Shown: in pieces, positions 24,195-35,511 of the stretch
Position numbering within the stretch: the first letter of the stretch is position 1
Layout: each line of letters starts with the position of its first letter
Assembly (NCBI RefSeq): GCF_026230105.1
Contig: NC_079485.1
Coordinates: forward strand, 27,075,572 to 27,139,571
Length of the DNA: 64,000 nucleotides
DNA from: Diorhabda sublineata
Lineage: Eukaryota > Arthropoda > Insecta > Coleoptera > Chrysomelidae
Direction of reading: 5' to 3'
The notes under the pieces: generated by a model
Databases searched by the model: none
Told to the model about the DNA's origin: nothing
What the model saw: only the letters and a program-made list of their open reading frames with translations
Made by a program: the position numbers and the translations under genes

Positions 24195-24953
24195 CTTAGC
24201 CCAACCATTACAAAAACTGAACTAGATTCTACTGTGGATGAGACTGCTCCTTCGTTATCAACAGTAAAATATTGGACAGCAGAGTTAAAACGAGGCCGTA
24301 GGCATTCACAGACCAGCCTCGTAGTGGTCTACTACATGAGATGACTCCAGAAAATCTACAAAACGGTACTGGATGATCGGCGACTGCAAGTGCGCGAAGT
24401 TAGCAGATATCGTAGGCATTCCAAAAAGTGCGGTACATCGCACATTAACTGAAAATTTGGTGTGCGAGAGATAGGTGCCGAGTTTTCTCGCAATGGTAGA
24501 TGTTTTCATAGGAATAATGCCGAATTTTTGCGCCATTTCACAACCATGGATGAAACGTGGGTCCATCATTTCACACCCGAAACAAATAAACAACAAAACA
24601 TTCTGCAGGCAAGGTCATGACGTCGGTTTTTTGGGATACACGTAGTATAATAATAAAAATCAAGCAGAAACGGCCGCATTTGGCATGTTCAATCATGACA
24701 ATGCACCAGCTCATACATCCATTGTTGGATTATTTTCTGTTCCCAGATTTAAAAAAATAACTTGATGGTCAACGATTTTCCAACAATGAAGAGATGATGT
24801 TGGCAGTTGGCTATTTCGAGGAGCTCAACGATTCTTATTTAAAAAAGGATATCGAACTTATTGAACAGACCTGGAAAAAGTGTATGGAGCTAAAAGGAGA
24901 TTACTTATTTTGTGCTCTCTTTGTTGGGATAGGTACTTTTGGAACCATCTTCG
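24195..24953 (+). pseudogene. Mariner family M, copy B
   Basis: Same family as 19341-20336 and 59830-60640 but on the plus strand. Broken frames give TVKYW-AELKRGR, an HTH remnant, then SAGKVMTSVFWDTRS (usual FFWD block) and a decayed second-Asp region. YFLFPDLKK, DGQRFSNNEEMM, and YFEELNDSYLKKDIELIEQT follow. The DNAPAH motif reads SIMTMHQLIH in the surviving frame, after a deletion. The right end runs through CTTTGTTGGGATAGGTAC to a TA at 24954-24955. No uninterrupted frame longer than about 50 codons remains. Confidence 0.8.
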
Positions 24954-24955
24954 TA

Positions 24956-26131
24956 TAATATATCTGACGCTTATCCTTATGTTAGCTGTTCATGACATTA
25001 TTTTAGTTTTTTCAATTTTTTCAGTTTTTGTCTAGCTCTTGTATTAAAAATACCTTTTTTTGTAATTAAAACATAAAACGAATTTCAATTTTACAAATAT
25101 TTATCCCGGATGTTATCAGTGATTGATTGAAAAAATAAATCTTGTAAAAAACATCTTCTGAAAGTCATGTGCTGATGCTGAAATATACATCAGAATATGG
25201 CAGAACAAAGAGCCGATGATTACGATGCATAAACAATAAGCCTGATTCTAGCCATATAAACAAGCTCAAGAGACATGCTGACATATACATAAAATGTGAA
25301 ATATTTTTTTATTTACTTAAAAATTTCAAAGAATGTATTGCCATTTAACGCCTGTTGCATTATTCAGCTGATTTCAGTACTTCAGTACCCGGTCGCTAAT
25401 AGTAAACAGTTAGTGAAACTAATACCCACACCCGCCTCAAAATGTGTTCAGGGTGGGAAATTCTCTAATCAACTTATGTCTATATGTTATATTAATATAT
25501 TTTTTCCGCAATTCGGTGTTTTAATTATAACCATGACAAGTACAAAGTATGTCAGAAACTATATTCTTATATACCTATTCTCATTAATAATATATCATTT
25601 TTATGGTTTTTTATGGGAATCAAATATTTACAATACGTATCACGTGTCCAATTTATCAATTTCAGGGAACATATGTCGATGTCATGAGGTAAAATAGTTC
25701 ATAACACTTATGCAAGACAATGAAAATTGAAATTAGATTTATTTTACCATTGACTTTCATAGAAGGTTCTTGCTTAGAGCTCAAGTGAAGTTTTTAGCTT
25801 ATGAAAAGTTATTTATAGATTAGCTATTTTGATTATAAATAGAATAATCAAGGTCTATACAGAGTATACAAAAGTCTCCATATGGGAGGACATATTTTTT
25901 ACGATCGAAAATGTTTTTTGTAATGGGACACGAAATTTGATTTTCACCTTTCATAAATGTGTATTTATAGAAACGGCACAAGTATGATAAGCTTCATTAG
26001 AGGAATCAAGACCTCGGAAGTTCTTTCACTGTCTAGGCAAGCTTCAAATCTGATGTTTCATCATTAGCAATCATGCCAAGCAAGAATTTAATACATTTGC
26101 ATACTTTTTCCACAGAAACTTTTCACACACA
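24956..26131. other. Non-coding, with an unexplained 133-codon frame
   Basis: A plus-strand frame at 25296-25697 is open for 133 codons. It has a hydrophobic middle and end, no recognisable domain, and no duplicate in the window. Composition matches the AT-rich surroundings, so chance is the simpler explanation. I do not call it a gene. Confidence 0.3.
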
Positions 26132-26228
26132 GATAGATCTTGATGAGATCTATCGAACAAAGTTATCCATGGTTCGATATCTGTTAGCCTTCCTGAGATA
26201 ATGACCACTTCCGGTATATCCGGAAGTG
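26132..26228. other. Cluster of three perfect short hairpins
   Basis: Stem 1: GATAGATCT (26132-26140) with AGATCTATC (26146-26154). Stem 2: TATCGAAC (26151-26158) with GTTCGATA (26172-26179), sharing TATC with stem 1. Stem 3: CACTTCCGG (26206-26214) with CCGGAAGTG (26220-26228). All are perfect. Loops are 5, 13 and 5 bases. An 83-codon minus-strand frame (26322-26071) spans the cluster, and I recognise no domain in it. Confidence 0.5.
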
Positions 26229-26569
26229 AATTTTTCCGCATAAAATAGATATGATTAATAGATTTCTCGTAGTATGAATAGTCTATACATAGAGTTTCAT
26301 GATGATCGTCGTGGGGTGGCATATCATACTTTTACTATAGAAACTAAGTAAAATTAGAAAAAATCCTGAAACAAATTTAAATTAAAAATTGATATTCCTC
26401 AATGTGAAAATGCGATTCAGCCTTCGAACCCCTTCCAATGACATGTATAATAGGAAATATTGAAAATGTTCTTTTGAATACAATTAGCAACGTTCATGCA
26501 CTAGCCGCCTAATTGAAGAATTTTTCGCATAGAAACTGCCTAAATGCAGTCGCTTGTTATTTCAAATTC

Positions 26570-27010
26570 TCATTACGAGAGTTATATAAAAAGTTTTCGC
26601 CCAAACTTTCTGCCTCAATCATTTTTTTCTCGACATAGTTTCGTTTTGTCTATACACTTTTTTCAGGACGCTCCAGCCTCCAGCCTTGATCCTTCCAAAT
26701 ACTAGTTTCCGCATTTTTTATCAAAATAAAGGTTTACGTATGTGATAACGTCCTAAAATCTATCTCATTCAAATGAAACTTACAGGTTAGGAAACAGGAA
26801 AAAGTCGCTGAGATCCAGATCTAGTGAATACGATGGATGGTCAATCGATTCGTTAATTTAAGGATGTCAGCTAAGTGTGAGAAAATGCGTTGTCCTAATG
26901 GACATGCAATTTCTTTCTTCAAATTTGGTTCCTGATGTGCCGCAGACAATCCATGTTTTGTGCACGGTAACGAAACGGTGAAAAAACCAGTCCATAATAC
27001 TGATATTCCA
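26570..27010 (-). pseudogene. Mariner transposase C-terminal remnant
   Basis: Minus-strand frame near 26845-26770 reads HPSYSLDLDLSDFFLFPNL, matching the HPPYSPDLAPSDFFLFPKL block with the third catalytic Asp retained (SD-FFLF). A stop follows, then VSFE and decayed tail. Upstream pieces (27010-26850) are not readable with confidence. No termini were found. Confidence 0.6.
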
Positions 27011-27456
27011 AAAGTCACAAACTCTTCGTATTATTTAAGTTTCAAATCTACTGTATTTTTAGTCATATATTACTATTTAGATAAAGTAACGAATTTATTT
27101 AAAGAAAGAGTCCGGTTTCGATTTCTTTGCACATTTATTTAGACCACTTACATTAACTTTCAATTTCTTCACACATTTCACATTCCACATAATAACTAAC
27201 ACTAACTATATGTTAATATTAACTAATTACATCATTTCCTATGTTTTAAGCATAATCTGTGTGCCAGTATCCGTATGTAATGATGAGATTTCTTTTTTCA
27301 CTCGAAAGGGTCAAATTTTGATTCAGAAAATTTTTATTTTGACAGCAGCGAAGCAATTATCTGCCTTGCATTGACTGCATTTGCTATCTGATTATATATA
27401 CATTTTTTATTTGAAATATAATTTTTGTTGGGAGCAATATGTCCTAGCATAGTCAC
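27011..27456. other. Non-coding spacer
   Basis: No recognised feature. Confidence 0.35.
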
Positions 27457-27760
27457 ATGGCCGAATTAACTAAAGCAGGTTCACAACAACTTAGAGTCCT
27501 ACTTAAAACCAAAAAACTATATACTCCGCAACAGCTTCTATTTCCCTACAAGGCTCAGATTCGTCCATCTTTGGCGTATTACTCGCCCATTTGGAGCTTG
27601 GCTCCCAAGTATATCCTGAGGATGCTCGACTCAATACAGAAGAGAGCAATTAAACTTACAAGCGATCAAGAGTTGCCCAGAACGTCAATTTATCAATTAA
27701 CTCCTTTCTTTGGAGAAGTGCAAGTCTGTGAAACCAGCTATCAAAGCACTTCTTTCCTCA
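27457..27760 (+). pseudogene. Non-LTR retrotransposon reverse transcriptase C-terminal fragment
   Basis: The frame reads QLRVLLKTKKLYTPQQLLFP, then YKAQIRPSLAYYSPIWSLAP, KYILRMLDSIQKRAIKL. This is the thumb-like block after the RT catalytic core in CR1/Jockey-type LINEs (usual form: L-YKAQVRP-MEYCS-IW-GAP-LLDRIQ-RA-RL). The 158-codon frame continues to 27933 but loses similarity after LPRTSIYQL. Palm motifs and endonuclease are absent, and the 5' boundary is abrupt. Confidence 0.75.
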
Positions 27761-27934
27761 ACAATACAACTACAGAAGTAAAATCAATATCCACAGACAT
27801 CTTCACTTTCAATGCTTACAGGAGAATCAACAATAATTTTAATTGTTTTAAAAGGATCAAGGAATCGAGATTGATTGTCAATTCCAAAAGAATTAATCAG
27901 AAAATAATATTTCTTTTCTTTTCGATAATTTAAA

Positions 27935-28090
27935 AGCAAAAAATAGGAATACATGGAATGGAATCGCTTTTTGGAAAATTGACTTCCCGATTTTAAGAAA
28001 GCGAATCGAAAATCTGTAATGGATGACGTTAGGTCTATATATCTTCCACCACTTTCCTTTTGCTGAGGAGAATAGGATAGTAGCAGTTGA
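27935..28090. repeat. Diverged dispersed repeat, copy 2
   Basis: This is the partner of 910-1065, in the same orientation. It lies inside a 153-codon minus-strand frame (28245-27784) that has no recognised domain. The repeat match argues for a mobile-element origin of that frame. Confidence 0.4.
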
Positions 28091-28892
28091 TGAAACTTTA
28101 TGTCTAAGGAAAAATCCTGTTTCACTGTAACTGATTGCAAATTCCATGTTTTAGTTAATTTTAGTTGAATCAATAAATTTTCAAACAATACCCCCTGTCG
28201 AATTTGTACATCTTTGGTGTAACATTGAATGATGTTTGGGTTCATAAGTTAAAAAATTTATCTTTAGGAAGTTATGATTGAAATTATACAGTGCGCGTCC
28301 TGTAACTACCGTCCTGTACGAGAGGCAGATAAAAAATACGATGTCTAAGCAACCAGAACATTTTGTTTCATTACAATATTTTATCTTTTGGAATTCTATA
28401 TAATTTTCTACAGAAATAATGTTTCATTCTTGGATAATATGGAAACTTTGTAATTCTAAGTTAAATTTTTAACTTTACTCCCCCGCGGAATACTTGTATA
28501 GTTATTAATCTTGGAAAGAAAAATCAATAGAGCTACTTTTTTACCCTGTAAACACTTAATTTGATTTCAGAAATTTGTTAGTCAAATTGTTGCGATCAGC
28601 TCAGCTGTTGACATCAAATTAGGAGACTTTAAGTTCATAACAGACGTTAATTTAATCAACCTCCGCGCCGTTAAATTGTGATAGAGAGAAAATATCAACT
28701 ACGTTGAAATAATAAAATTACAAAAAATTGTTAAACAAAGCAAGAAAAAAAATAACATCAGTTCGAATGAATTTGGTAAGCTTTCAAACTTCTTGATGAT
28801 AATATACATATTCTCTTCGTCCGAAAATATGTTATACGTTTAAAGAAACGTAGATTATCGTGAATGTGAAAATAAATGACAACTGTACAGTA
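28091..28892. other. Non-coding spacer
   Basis: No recognised feature. Confidence 0.35.
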
Positions 28893-28894
28893 TA

Positions 28895-29078
28895 CAGGGT
28901 GTCCCACGACGAATTAAAACTATCTATATATGGCAAAATACTTATTGTAAAATCATGAAAATTTCTACGATTGAGTTTTAGGATGCGATCTTTTTAACTA
29001 AAATATTTTCAAAGATAACTGACTTCCGGTTCTACCGAAAATCGACCGTAACTTTGTTATTTTAAATGGAACACCCTG
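28895..29078. mobile_element. 184-bp TACAGGGTGT-bounded MITE or solo repeat unit
   Basis: TA flanks both ends (28893-28894, 29079-29080). The ends are CAGGGTGTCCCA (left) and CAGGGTGTTCCA (right, reverse complement). The right end continues inward as TTTAAAATAACAAAGTTAC. This is the same layout as each long arm of the element at 12347-13145, which begins CAGAGTG and ends in AAATGGATCATCCTG. It has no coding content. Confidence 0.75.
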
Positions 29079-29209
29079 TATGTTAATACAATTTTGAAAT
29101 TACGTAAAATGTTAGTATACTATTGCCTATAAACTTTTTTCGAAAAATGCATACTTGAGTTATTAATTTTTTGGTAAAAAATTTGACATTTGCAGACCCT
29201 TATAAATTA

Positions 29210-30077
29210 AAAGGTGGTCTAACTATAATGCACGATGTTAATTATGAGTCGCACCTTAACGTCAAGTTTTTTGCCCAACTTAATTTGACATTTCTTTGTT
29301 TCGGTGTTTGACAAATTCAACCATGGAGAGGTACACAATTGAGCAGCGCGTTAAGATTGTTGAAGCCTTTTACGAAAATGGGCGTTGAAATCAAAATGCA
29401 TTTCGTGCACTTCGTGATTTTTGCCGCATTTAGGCAAATGAGAATCCACGAGTGATTGTTGAAAAGTCGATGCATCCACAAAGAGTGACTGTTTGGTGCG
29501 GTTTATGGGCTGGCGGCGTCATCGGGCCGTACTTCTTCGAAAATGAGGTCGGCCAAACAGTTACCTTGAATTGTGTTGACTACGGCAAGATGATAACGGA
29601 CTTCTTGTGGCCAGAAACTGAGGATATGGACCTGAACGATATGTAGTTCCAAAAGGATGGTGCCACTTGCCACACAACCAACGAAACAATGGCTCTTTTG
29701 CGCGAGAAATTCAACGGTCGTGTTATTTCACGTCGTGGCGGCCAATTAACATCGCCATCATGTGATTTGACACCGTTGGACTTCTTTCTTTGGGGATAGG
29801 AAGAAAAACTGTACGTCATTAAGCCAAGAACAATTCAAGGATGAGATAATTCGGCACATTAACGACATTGAACCTCAATTATGTCTCAGAGTCATTGAAA
29901 ATATGGACCAACGGATAGAGGTACGCCACCAAAGCCGTGGCGAGCATTTGGCCGATATTTTGTTTCATACATAATTGTCATAGGTTTTTCTATTATTATA
30001 AAAAATATTAAGATAATTCTCTGAAAACTTTTTGTTTTATTTACAATTACATCGTGCATTTTGGTTCGACAACCCTT
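29210..30077 (+). mobile_element. Internally deleted mariner-like element (MERYTIEQRV type)
   Basis: TA flanks both ends. The terminal repeats are AAAGGTGGTCTAACTATAAT (left) and AAGGGTTGTCGAACCAAAAT (right), both continuing GCACGATGT. Transposase starts at 29323 with MERYTIEQRVKIVEAFYENG. The middle of the HTH and the first catalytic Asp are deleted: the frame jumps to ANENPRVIVEKSMHPQRVTV. It then runs VWCGLWAGGVIGPYFFENEV, FQKDGATCHTTNETMALLRE (second Asp) and LTPLDFFLWG (third Asp). The end is frameshifted, with GRYFVSYI near the stop. At 868 bp it is about two-thirds of full length. Confidence 0.88.
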
Positions 30078-30434
30078 TATTTTTTACGAGGATACCCTTA
30101 AAGATATGAAAATGGTTTCTGTTCGGTTGCTTTCAAAATACTTATTACTAGTTTTAGTTCATACATTTACACCATATTTCCAAATCGTTAAGAAATCAGA
30201 TCTAACTATGGAAATTTAAGTATACTTCTGTTGTAAGGCCTCCCGTGGACTCCCAGGGATACTAAATGTAATATAACCTAATATAAATGACAGTGGGGTG
30301 CGAGGAGTGCACGTGCAACGAGCGCATAGGAACATTTAGAAAACATTTCGTGCCTCTAGCGCACACTACCTGTGACAAATCCGAAAGATCTTTCGACGAG
30401 CGCACTAGAAAATTTGATCTGTCGAATTGAGTCC
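30078..30434. other. Non-coding spacer
   Basis: It is somewhat more GC-rich around 30290-30420, with repeated CGAGCGCA(T/C) at 30318 and 30397. I recognise no family. Confidence 0.35.
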
Positions 30435-31390
30435 TAGAGATGGGCCAACATACAAACTTTCGAATAATGATTAAGACAAAACGAAAAACCATCAGCAACA
30501 TTTAAGAGTTTCCAAAATGAGCAATTTTGACAGAAATAACATCTTTTTTGACTGAGCGTAATAACGATGGCTCGGTACTGTCTCGTGGCGGAAAGAATCC
30601 TTCAGTTTCAACTGGATTAATCTCGCAAGCTTCCAACATTCAGTCTTTGGGGTGTACACGATGATACACCTAATCAGATGGAGACAACAAGATCTAAAGA
30701 TGAAAAAACTATTTTGAAAGAAAGAATTCAATCTTATCTGTCGGAGCAGTAGTCCATATCCTACTTTGAGAAAATCAGTTTTAAAGTATCTTTTCGCTCC
30801 GTTCACCAGTGTTCCAAGTGGGCAGATGTTTAGTGCTGCTGAACAAATAAATTCAGATCGTCGGAATAATCTACTTGGTGAGAACGTCGAAAAACTGCTT
30901 TTTTAGCATATAAGACTTCTTAATGTCGAGTACTAAAATTACTGAATTAGTTAGTAATCTAATAATGCTTCGTTTTTTTGTTCATTCAACTTTATAGCTG
31001 TTTTTTAAATTAAGTTGTAACTTAGTAAATAGGTACATAATTGTCGTACAAATTATTGTGGTATATCGTTGTTGAGACTGAGACTGATAGTTGTATGATT
31101 AATGATTAGATTATATACATTGACTGATTAGTACGTAAAACCAAAGTGCTAAATAATAGATCTCAAAAAAAATATTATAAAATTAATCTTATGAATATTG
31201 TGAACGCAATAATTGTAGTCTGTAGTTTTTATCTAAGTATAGCTTGATGTTGTTTTTTTACAAGTTTACTTCCAAGGGTAAATCTTCAATATTAGCTTAG
31301 ATTTCGGTTTCGACCGAAACTGAGACTAAGGCCGAAAGTTCGGTTTCGGATTCGGTTTCAGCTGAAAAATCTATTTCGGTCGGACAATAA
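30435..31390 (+). mobile_element. hAT (ZBED-like) C-terminal remnant
   Basis: About 30700-30940 gives, across two frames, ERIQSYLSEQ then KYLFAPFTSVPSGQMFSAAE and QINSDRRNNLLGENVEKLLF. This is the hAT dimerisation region (usual: P-TSVPSERLFSAAG-I-S-RRNRL). AGAGATGGGCC at 30437 looks like a left terminus. Purine-pyrimidine repeats of TTTCGG/CCGAAA at 31300-31385, ending near TCGGTCGGAC, look like the right subterminal region of ZBED-type hATs. Target duplication could not be confirmed, and the N-terminal two-thirds is missing. Confidence 0.65.
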
Positions 31391-32570
31391 AGTTAAATAA
31401 TCCAAAACAGCCCTTTTCACAGCAGTATAGTAACGATAACATTAAGTTAGCATCACTATAAATTGTGTATGTTTAGTATTTCTGTCACTTTTATAGATTC
31501 AACTTCAACACCATTAAAGTATCGTCTTCAATTATTATTAATTTGACTAAAATGAACCATAATTGTATTTATCTAATTTTATAATTATTACTGTATAAGA
31601 TAGGAACTAATATATACAGAAGCCTGTAAAACTAATACTGGGTTCATTCAATTTCGTCTAGTACGTCAGTCAGATTAGCGAAACTTTAAATTATTAAATC
31701 CTCAGCTAAATAAATTGTTTTTAAAAAGCAAGTTGGTGAATTGAGATTTAATTATAGTGAAAACATAATATAGAATTTCAAAAAATGGTGTTTGAACCAT
31801 ACCTGTTTAAAATTGGTCTGCACATAACTATTAAAAACAATCGAGTACAGTGATGTTATCAATTCACTAATAGAACGTCACTTATGCGCAACACTGTATT
31901 TTTAACAGGATAAAAAATAAATCAAATGTAAAAATATATTCCTGATGAAATGCCTTAACAATAATAACTACATCTATTAGCAAATCGCTTCAATATGTGA
32001 CTATATGACGATACTGACGTTCATTATAGTCTGCACACTAAATTTTATGATTACTTTATAAATTGCCACTACATATAATGTTTATTTATTTATTAGAAAC
32101 ATCCTAAAAATAGTACAGCTTATAGTCAAATATTTCAGTGTAAATATTTATTCCAAATATAATTTTTCAATATAAACGAAATTGTAGCAAAAGTGTGATC
32201 GGTTATCACCAAGAATCCTCAGAGTTTTAGTTTCATCAAGTTAAATCTCTTTTTGAAGAAATTAACGACCATGGTATACAAATAACATGACAAACAATAA
32301 AATTAACACAAATCCATCTACTCCAACACTTGATTAAATTATTTGAATAAGTTTCAAAGTTTATTTGCAACTTGATATTAGTCGATGTCGTTCACAGTTT
32401 GCTTGTATAGAGTTAGTTTACGCAGACATGGAAACATACGAGGTATAAACAAAAAATGAATTTTTACATCAGCAATTCCTTCCCTCTTTCAAGTGAAGGA
32501 ATCCTTAAATTAAACAGAAAATGTTTAGTATACGTATAAAACAGTGTGTGTGGTCATAAATAAAAAAAAC
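31391..32570. other. Non-coding stretch without recognised features
   Basis: No domain, RNA or repeat boundary is visible. Confidence 0.35.
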
Positions 32571-32574
32571 TGAT

Positions 32575-33010
32575 ACTTTTTCAATATATTCTAGCTTTAT
32601 TTTCACACATTTTTTTTTAGAATGTCTGACTAAAGCTACTATTAAAATATGATGCATCTTTGGAATCAAAATTTTCGTACACCACTTGCTTGATTTCACC
32701 CTTTAACTCGACTTTCAGCTTTGCGAACAAAAAATAGTCACACGGGACTAGATTAGGGCTATATGGTGGGCGTTCACGTCTTAACTCAGACTAATATACT
32801 GCGTTCACGGTTGTATTTGATTCCGTAAAGTCAATCAAAAGGAAACCCTTTCAGTCCCAAGGTATTGTAGCCTTATGTCACTCTTTTGAATAATAGACCA
32901 TAGTTTCATCACCCGTTACAATTGATCGGATTACACTTTCTTGGTCTTCGAGGCAAAGCTCTAAAAATCGTTCATAACATTCTACTTAAAGCTGCTTTTG
33001 CACTAAGCTA
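32575..33010 (-). pseudogene. Mariner/Tc1-like transposase C-terminal remnant
   Basis: Minus-strand frames give CDYFLFAKLKVELKG (block after the third catalytic Asp), EIKQVVYENFDSKDASYFNS and a CVKIKLEYIEKV tail that mimics the usual C-terminus. The proline-rich YSPNLVP part is in a shifted frame. Earlier catalytic blocks are decayed beyond reading. Confidence 0.5.
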
Positions 33011-33612
33011 AGAATTCGATCATATTTGAATAGCCATGTAGAATCTTAGGAACATTTATTTTGGAAATGTCGGTCAGTGCTGCAATTTTTCATGTTTTTA
33101 GTTGGCTGCTGTCCCCATTAACTGGAGCCCATAGGTCCACATTGGCTGTTTCCTTTTGGTAAGGATATGTGATTTCCAGGTGAGTCCCTTGTCCAGATAC
33201 CCAGGTGCTTTTCGCTGTCTGTTTCTGATAGGGTTTGTCCGTGCTATAAACAAGAAGAATCAGCTAACGAATCGATGAGAAGATAAGGGAATAGTGTCAG
33301 TACGGAAATATGATTTTATTTTTCATCGTACAAATCCCTTTTGATGAGACATGCGTGTCTCGACTTTTAGACATTATTAAAACATATAATTCTATTTATT
33401 TAGGATGCGATATTCCACTGCGTATATTCAAGTTAATATTATAAATCTTGAATAATTTATAGGGTAGTTATGTAAACAAAACTTCGGTGTTTGTAGAATA
33501 TATTTTTAAATTCGGTAAGTCTCCCAACGATTCTGTGATAACTAGAAAGCTTAGGGAACAGTTTAGTATTATGCTGACAAGCACGTTTAAACAAGATGTG
33601 GATACAACTACT
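33011..33612. other. Non-coding spacer
   Basis: No recognised feature. A slightly GC-richer patch at 33110-33240 has no clear translation. Confidence 0.3.
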
Positions 33613-33643
33613 GTTTAAATACTACTGATAGTAGTATTTAAAC
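33613..33643. other. Perfect 13-bp hairpin
   Basis: GTTTAAATACTAC and GTAGTATTTAAAC are exact reverse complements separated by TGATA. Nothing around it identifies a terminator or a mobile element end. Confidence 0.6.
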
Positions 33644-34001
33644 GGCATTCCTCATCTTTTCATCAACAATATAGCGACATTACAATATGATGTAAATATC
33701 TCTGTGCACGCGTTGGCCCCATATGCAAATAAGGTCATTGACAAGTATAAGAAAATGAATTTTACATTTAGATCTCACTAGAATCAGTATTACTTATCAC
33801 TACACGAGAAACATATCTGAACATTAAAAAAATCATTATTTACAATGAGATCGAATAATAATTTGAATATAATAGTATCTAAATATTGACCACCTCCCTA
33901 CCCATTGGATTAAATCAAAGTAGATATCGCATATCTCTTTGATAACCGTCTTAAGTCCGAAAACAAAAAAATGGATATTTGCATAAAAAGGGGTCTAATA
34001 T

Positions 34002-35503
34002 AGTCTTGTCAAAGAAACGGCCCGCGGATGTTTTCAATACTCGTACTCTCAAGTCTACGGATGTTTTTAAGTAATTTCAAGGGCAACGCGTGCCTAGACA
34101 AGCGAGAGACAATATCGCCATCTCTTAGCAGCAAGCGAAATATCCTATTATTTTTGTCGAGAACGATAGAATCTTCCACGCGCTTCGAGTCTAGACTAGA
34201 ACCTTCCTTAACCGTATAAAACGAGTGCGTCGGCGCGACGTGAGTCAGTTGAATCGAGTAATCGAAGCAATACGGTACTACATCAACAAATGATATTTAT
34301 TCTGCAACTGAGCATTTAATAGCAGAATATGAACTCGACTGGCAGTACAACTACATATGGCGTTCCTGTCATGGCTGGCAAATATTCGGGAGTTGTAACT
34401 AAATTAAAACAAAAAACATCAGGGAATTTTATGGGATTTCACTGTATAATTCATCAGGAATCATTGAGATTCGAACAATTTAAAATGGACCATGTCATGC
34501 AACCTATAATTAAAATTGTAAATATTATAAGGAGCTGAGGACTAAATCACCGACAGTTCAGGCAATTTTTACAAGATTTGGACTAAAAGTTTTCCGATAT
34601 CCGTTATTACACCAAAGTTCATTGGCTCAGTGAAGGAGTAGTTTTAGAAAGATTTTTTGCATTACGTGACCCTATTCAAGCTTTCATGTTAGAAAAAGGC
34701 AAACCAATTGATTACGACAATGACTGGTGGATTGATTGTGCCTTTTGGTAGACATGAATAACCACTTGACTGATCTGAATATAGAGTTACAGGGTAAAAA
34801 TTTGATTGTCACTCAAATGTATTCAAATATTCCAGCCTTTGGAACAAAGTTGTGGAAAAATCAGGTAAAAAATCAAACTTTGGACCATTTCCCTCTTTTA
34901 AAATCATTTGGCACAGTGAACCAAAAAAAATTGGATGATTATTCTCAACTTCTGCAAAATTTTATCACGGAATTCAACAATTCAATTTTAAAGCTTCACA
35001 GGCAACAGTTCATTTGCAAATGGAGTTGATAGATCTTAAATTGGACAGTATTTTCAAACAAAAATTTAATGATATTAACGCTCTTACATTATATACACAA
35101 TATTTGAAGAGTCTGGATAATGCACCGCGCATTCTCTGCATGTTTGGTAGCACCTATTTATGTGAGCAGATGTTTTTCGTTAATAAGAACAAACATCGCA
35201 CAAGACTTAAGAATGAACATCTCCAATCAATTATTAAAATAACTACAACGAATATGATACCTGACATCAATGAGCTTATCAAAAACAAGAGAAATCATGT
35301 ATTTGGATCCTCGAGCTCAACATAATTACCTACCATATTTTTTATAACTTTGGTATGATTTTTAACAACTGTATATTATAAACTTGTATGATTAAATATA
35401 TAAAATATTATAATAATTCCGTTATTTTTTTTTAATTTTCAATCCACCTACGAATTCAACATTTTATATATGGCCCTCTGCAAAATTGAGTTTGACACCT
35501 CTG
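34002..35503 (+). mobile_element. hAT element (GTF2IRD2-like), deleted copy with perfect 8-bp duplication
   Basis: The flanks GTCTAATA at 33994-34001 and 35504-35511 are identical. Ends are TAGTCTTGTCAAAG (left) and CAGAGGTGTCAAAC (right). The transposase resembles the GTF2IRD2-domain group: GFHCIIHQESLRFEQFKMDH, the IRYYTKVHWLSEGVVLERFF block, DDYSQLLQNFITEFN, and the C-terminal dimerisation region with LCMFGSTYLCEQMFFVNKNK. The N-terminal part carrying the DESTD block is missing. Compared with 54820-57235 the 5' part is removed cleanly between GGT triplets. Stops remain, for example after NIIRS. Confidence 0.9.
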
Positions 35504-35511
35504 GTCTAATA

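Noticed and set aside
25296..25697. 133-codon open frame with hydrophobic stretches
   Set aside because: There is no recognisable domain and no support from a second copy. Low-complexity AT-rich codons could give this by chance.
27784..28245. 153-codon minus-strand frame as a host exon
   Set aside because: It overlaps the RT-containing plus frame at one end and a dispersed repeat at the other. No domain or splice-site pair was convincing.
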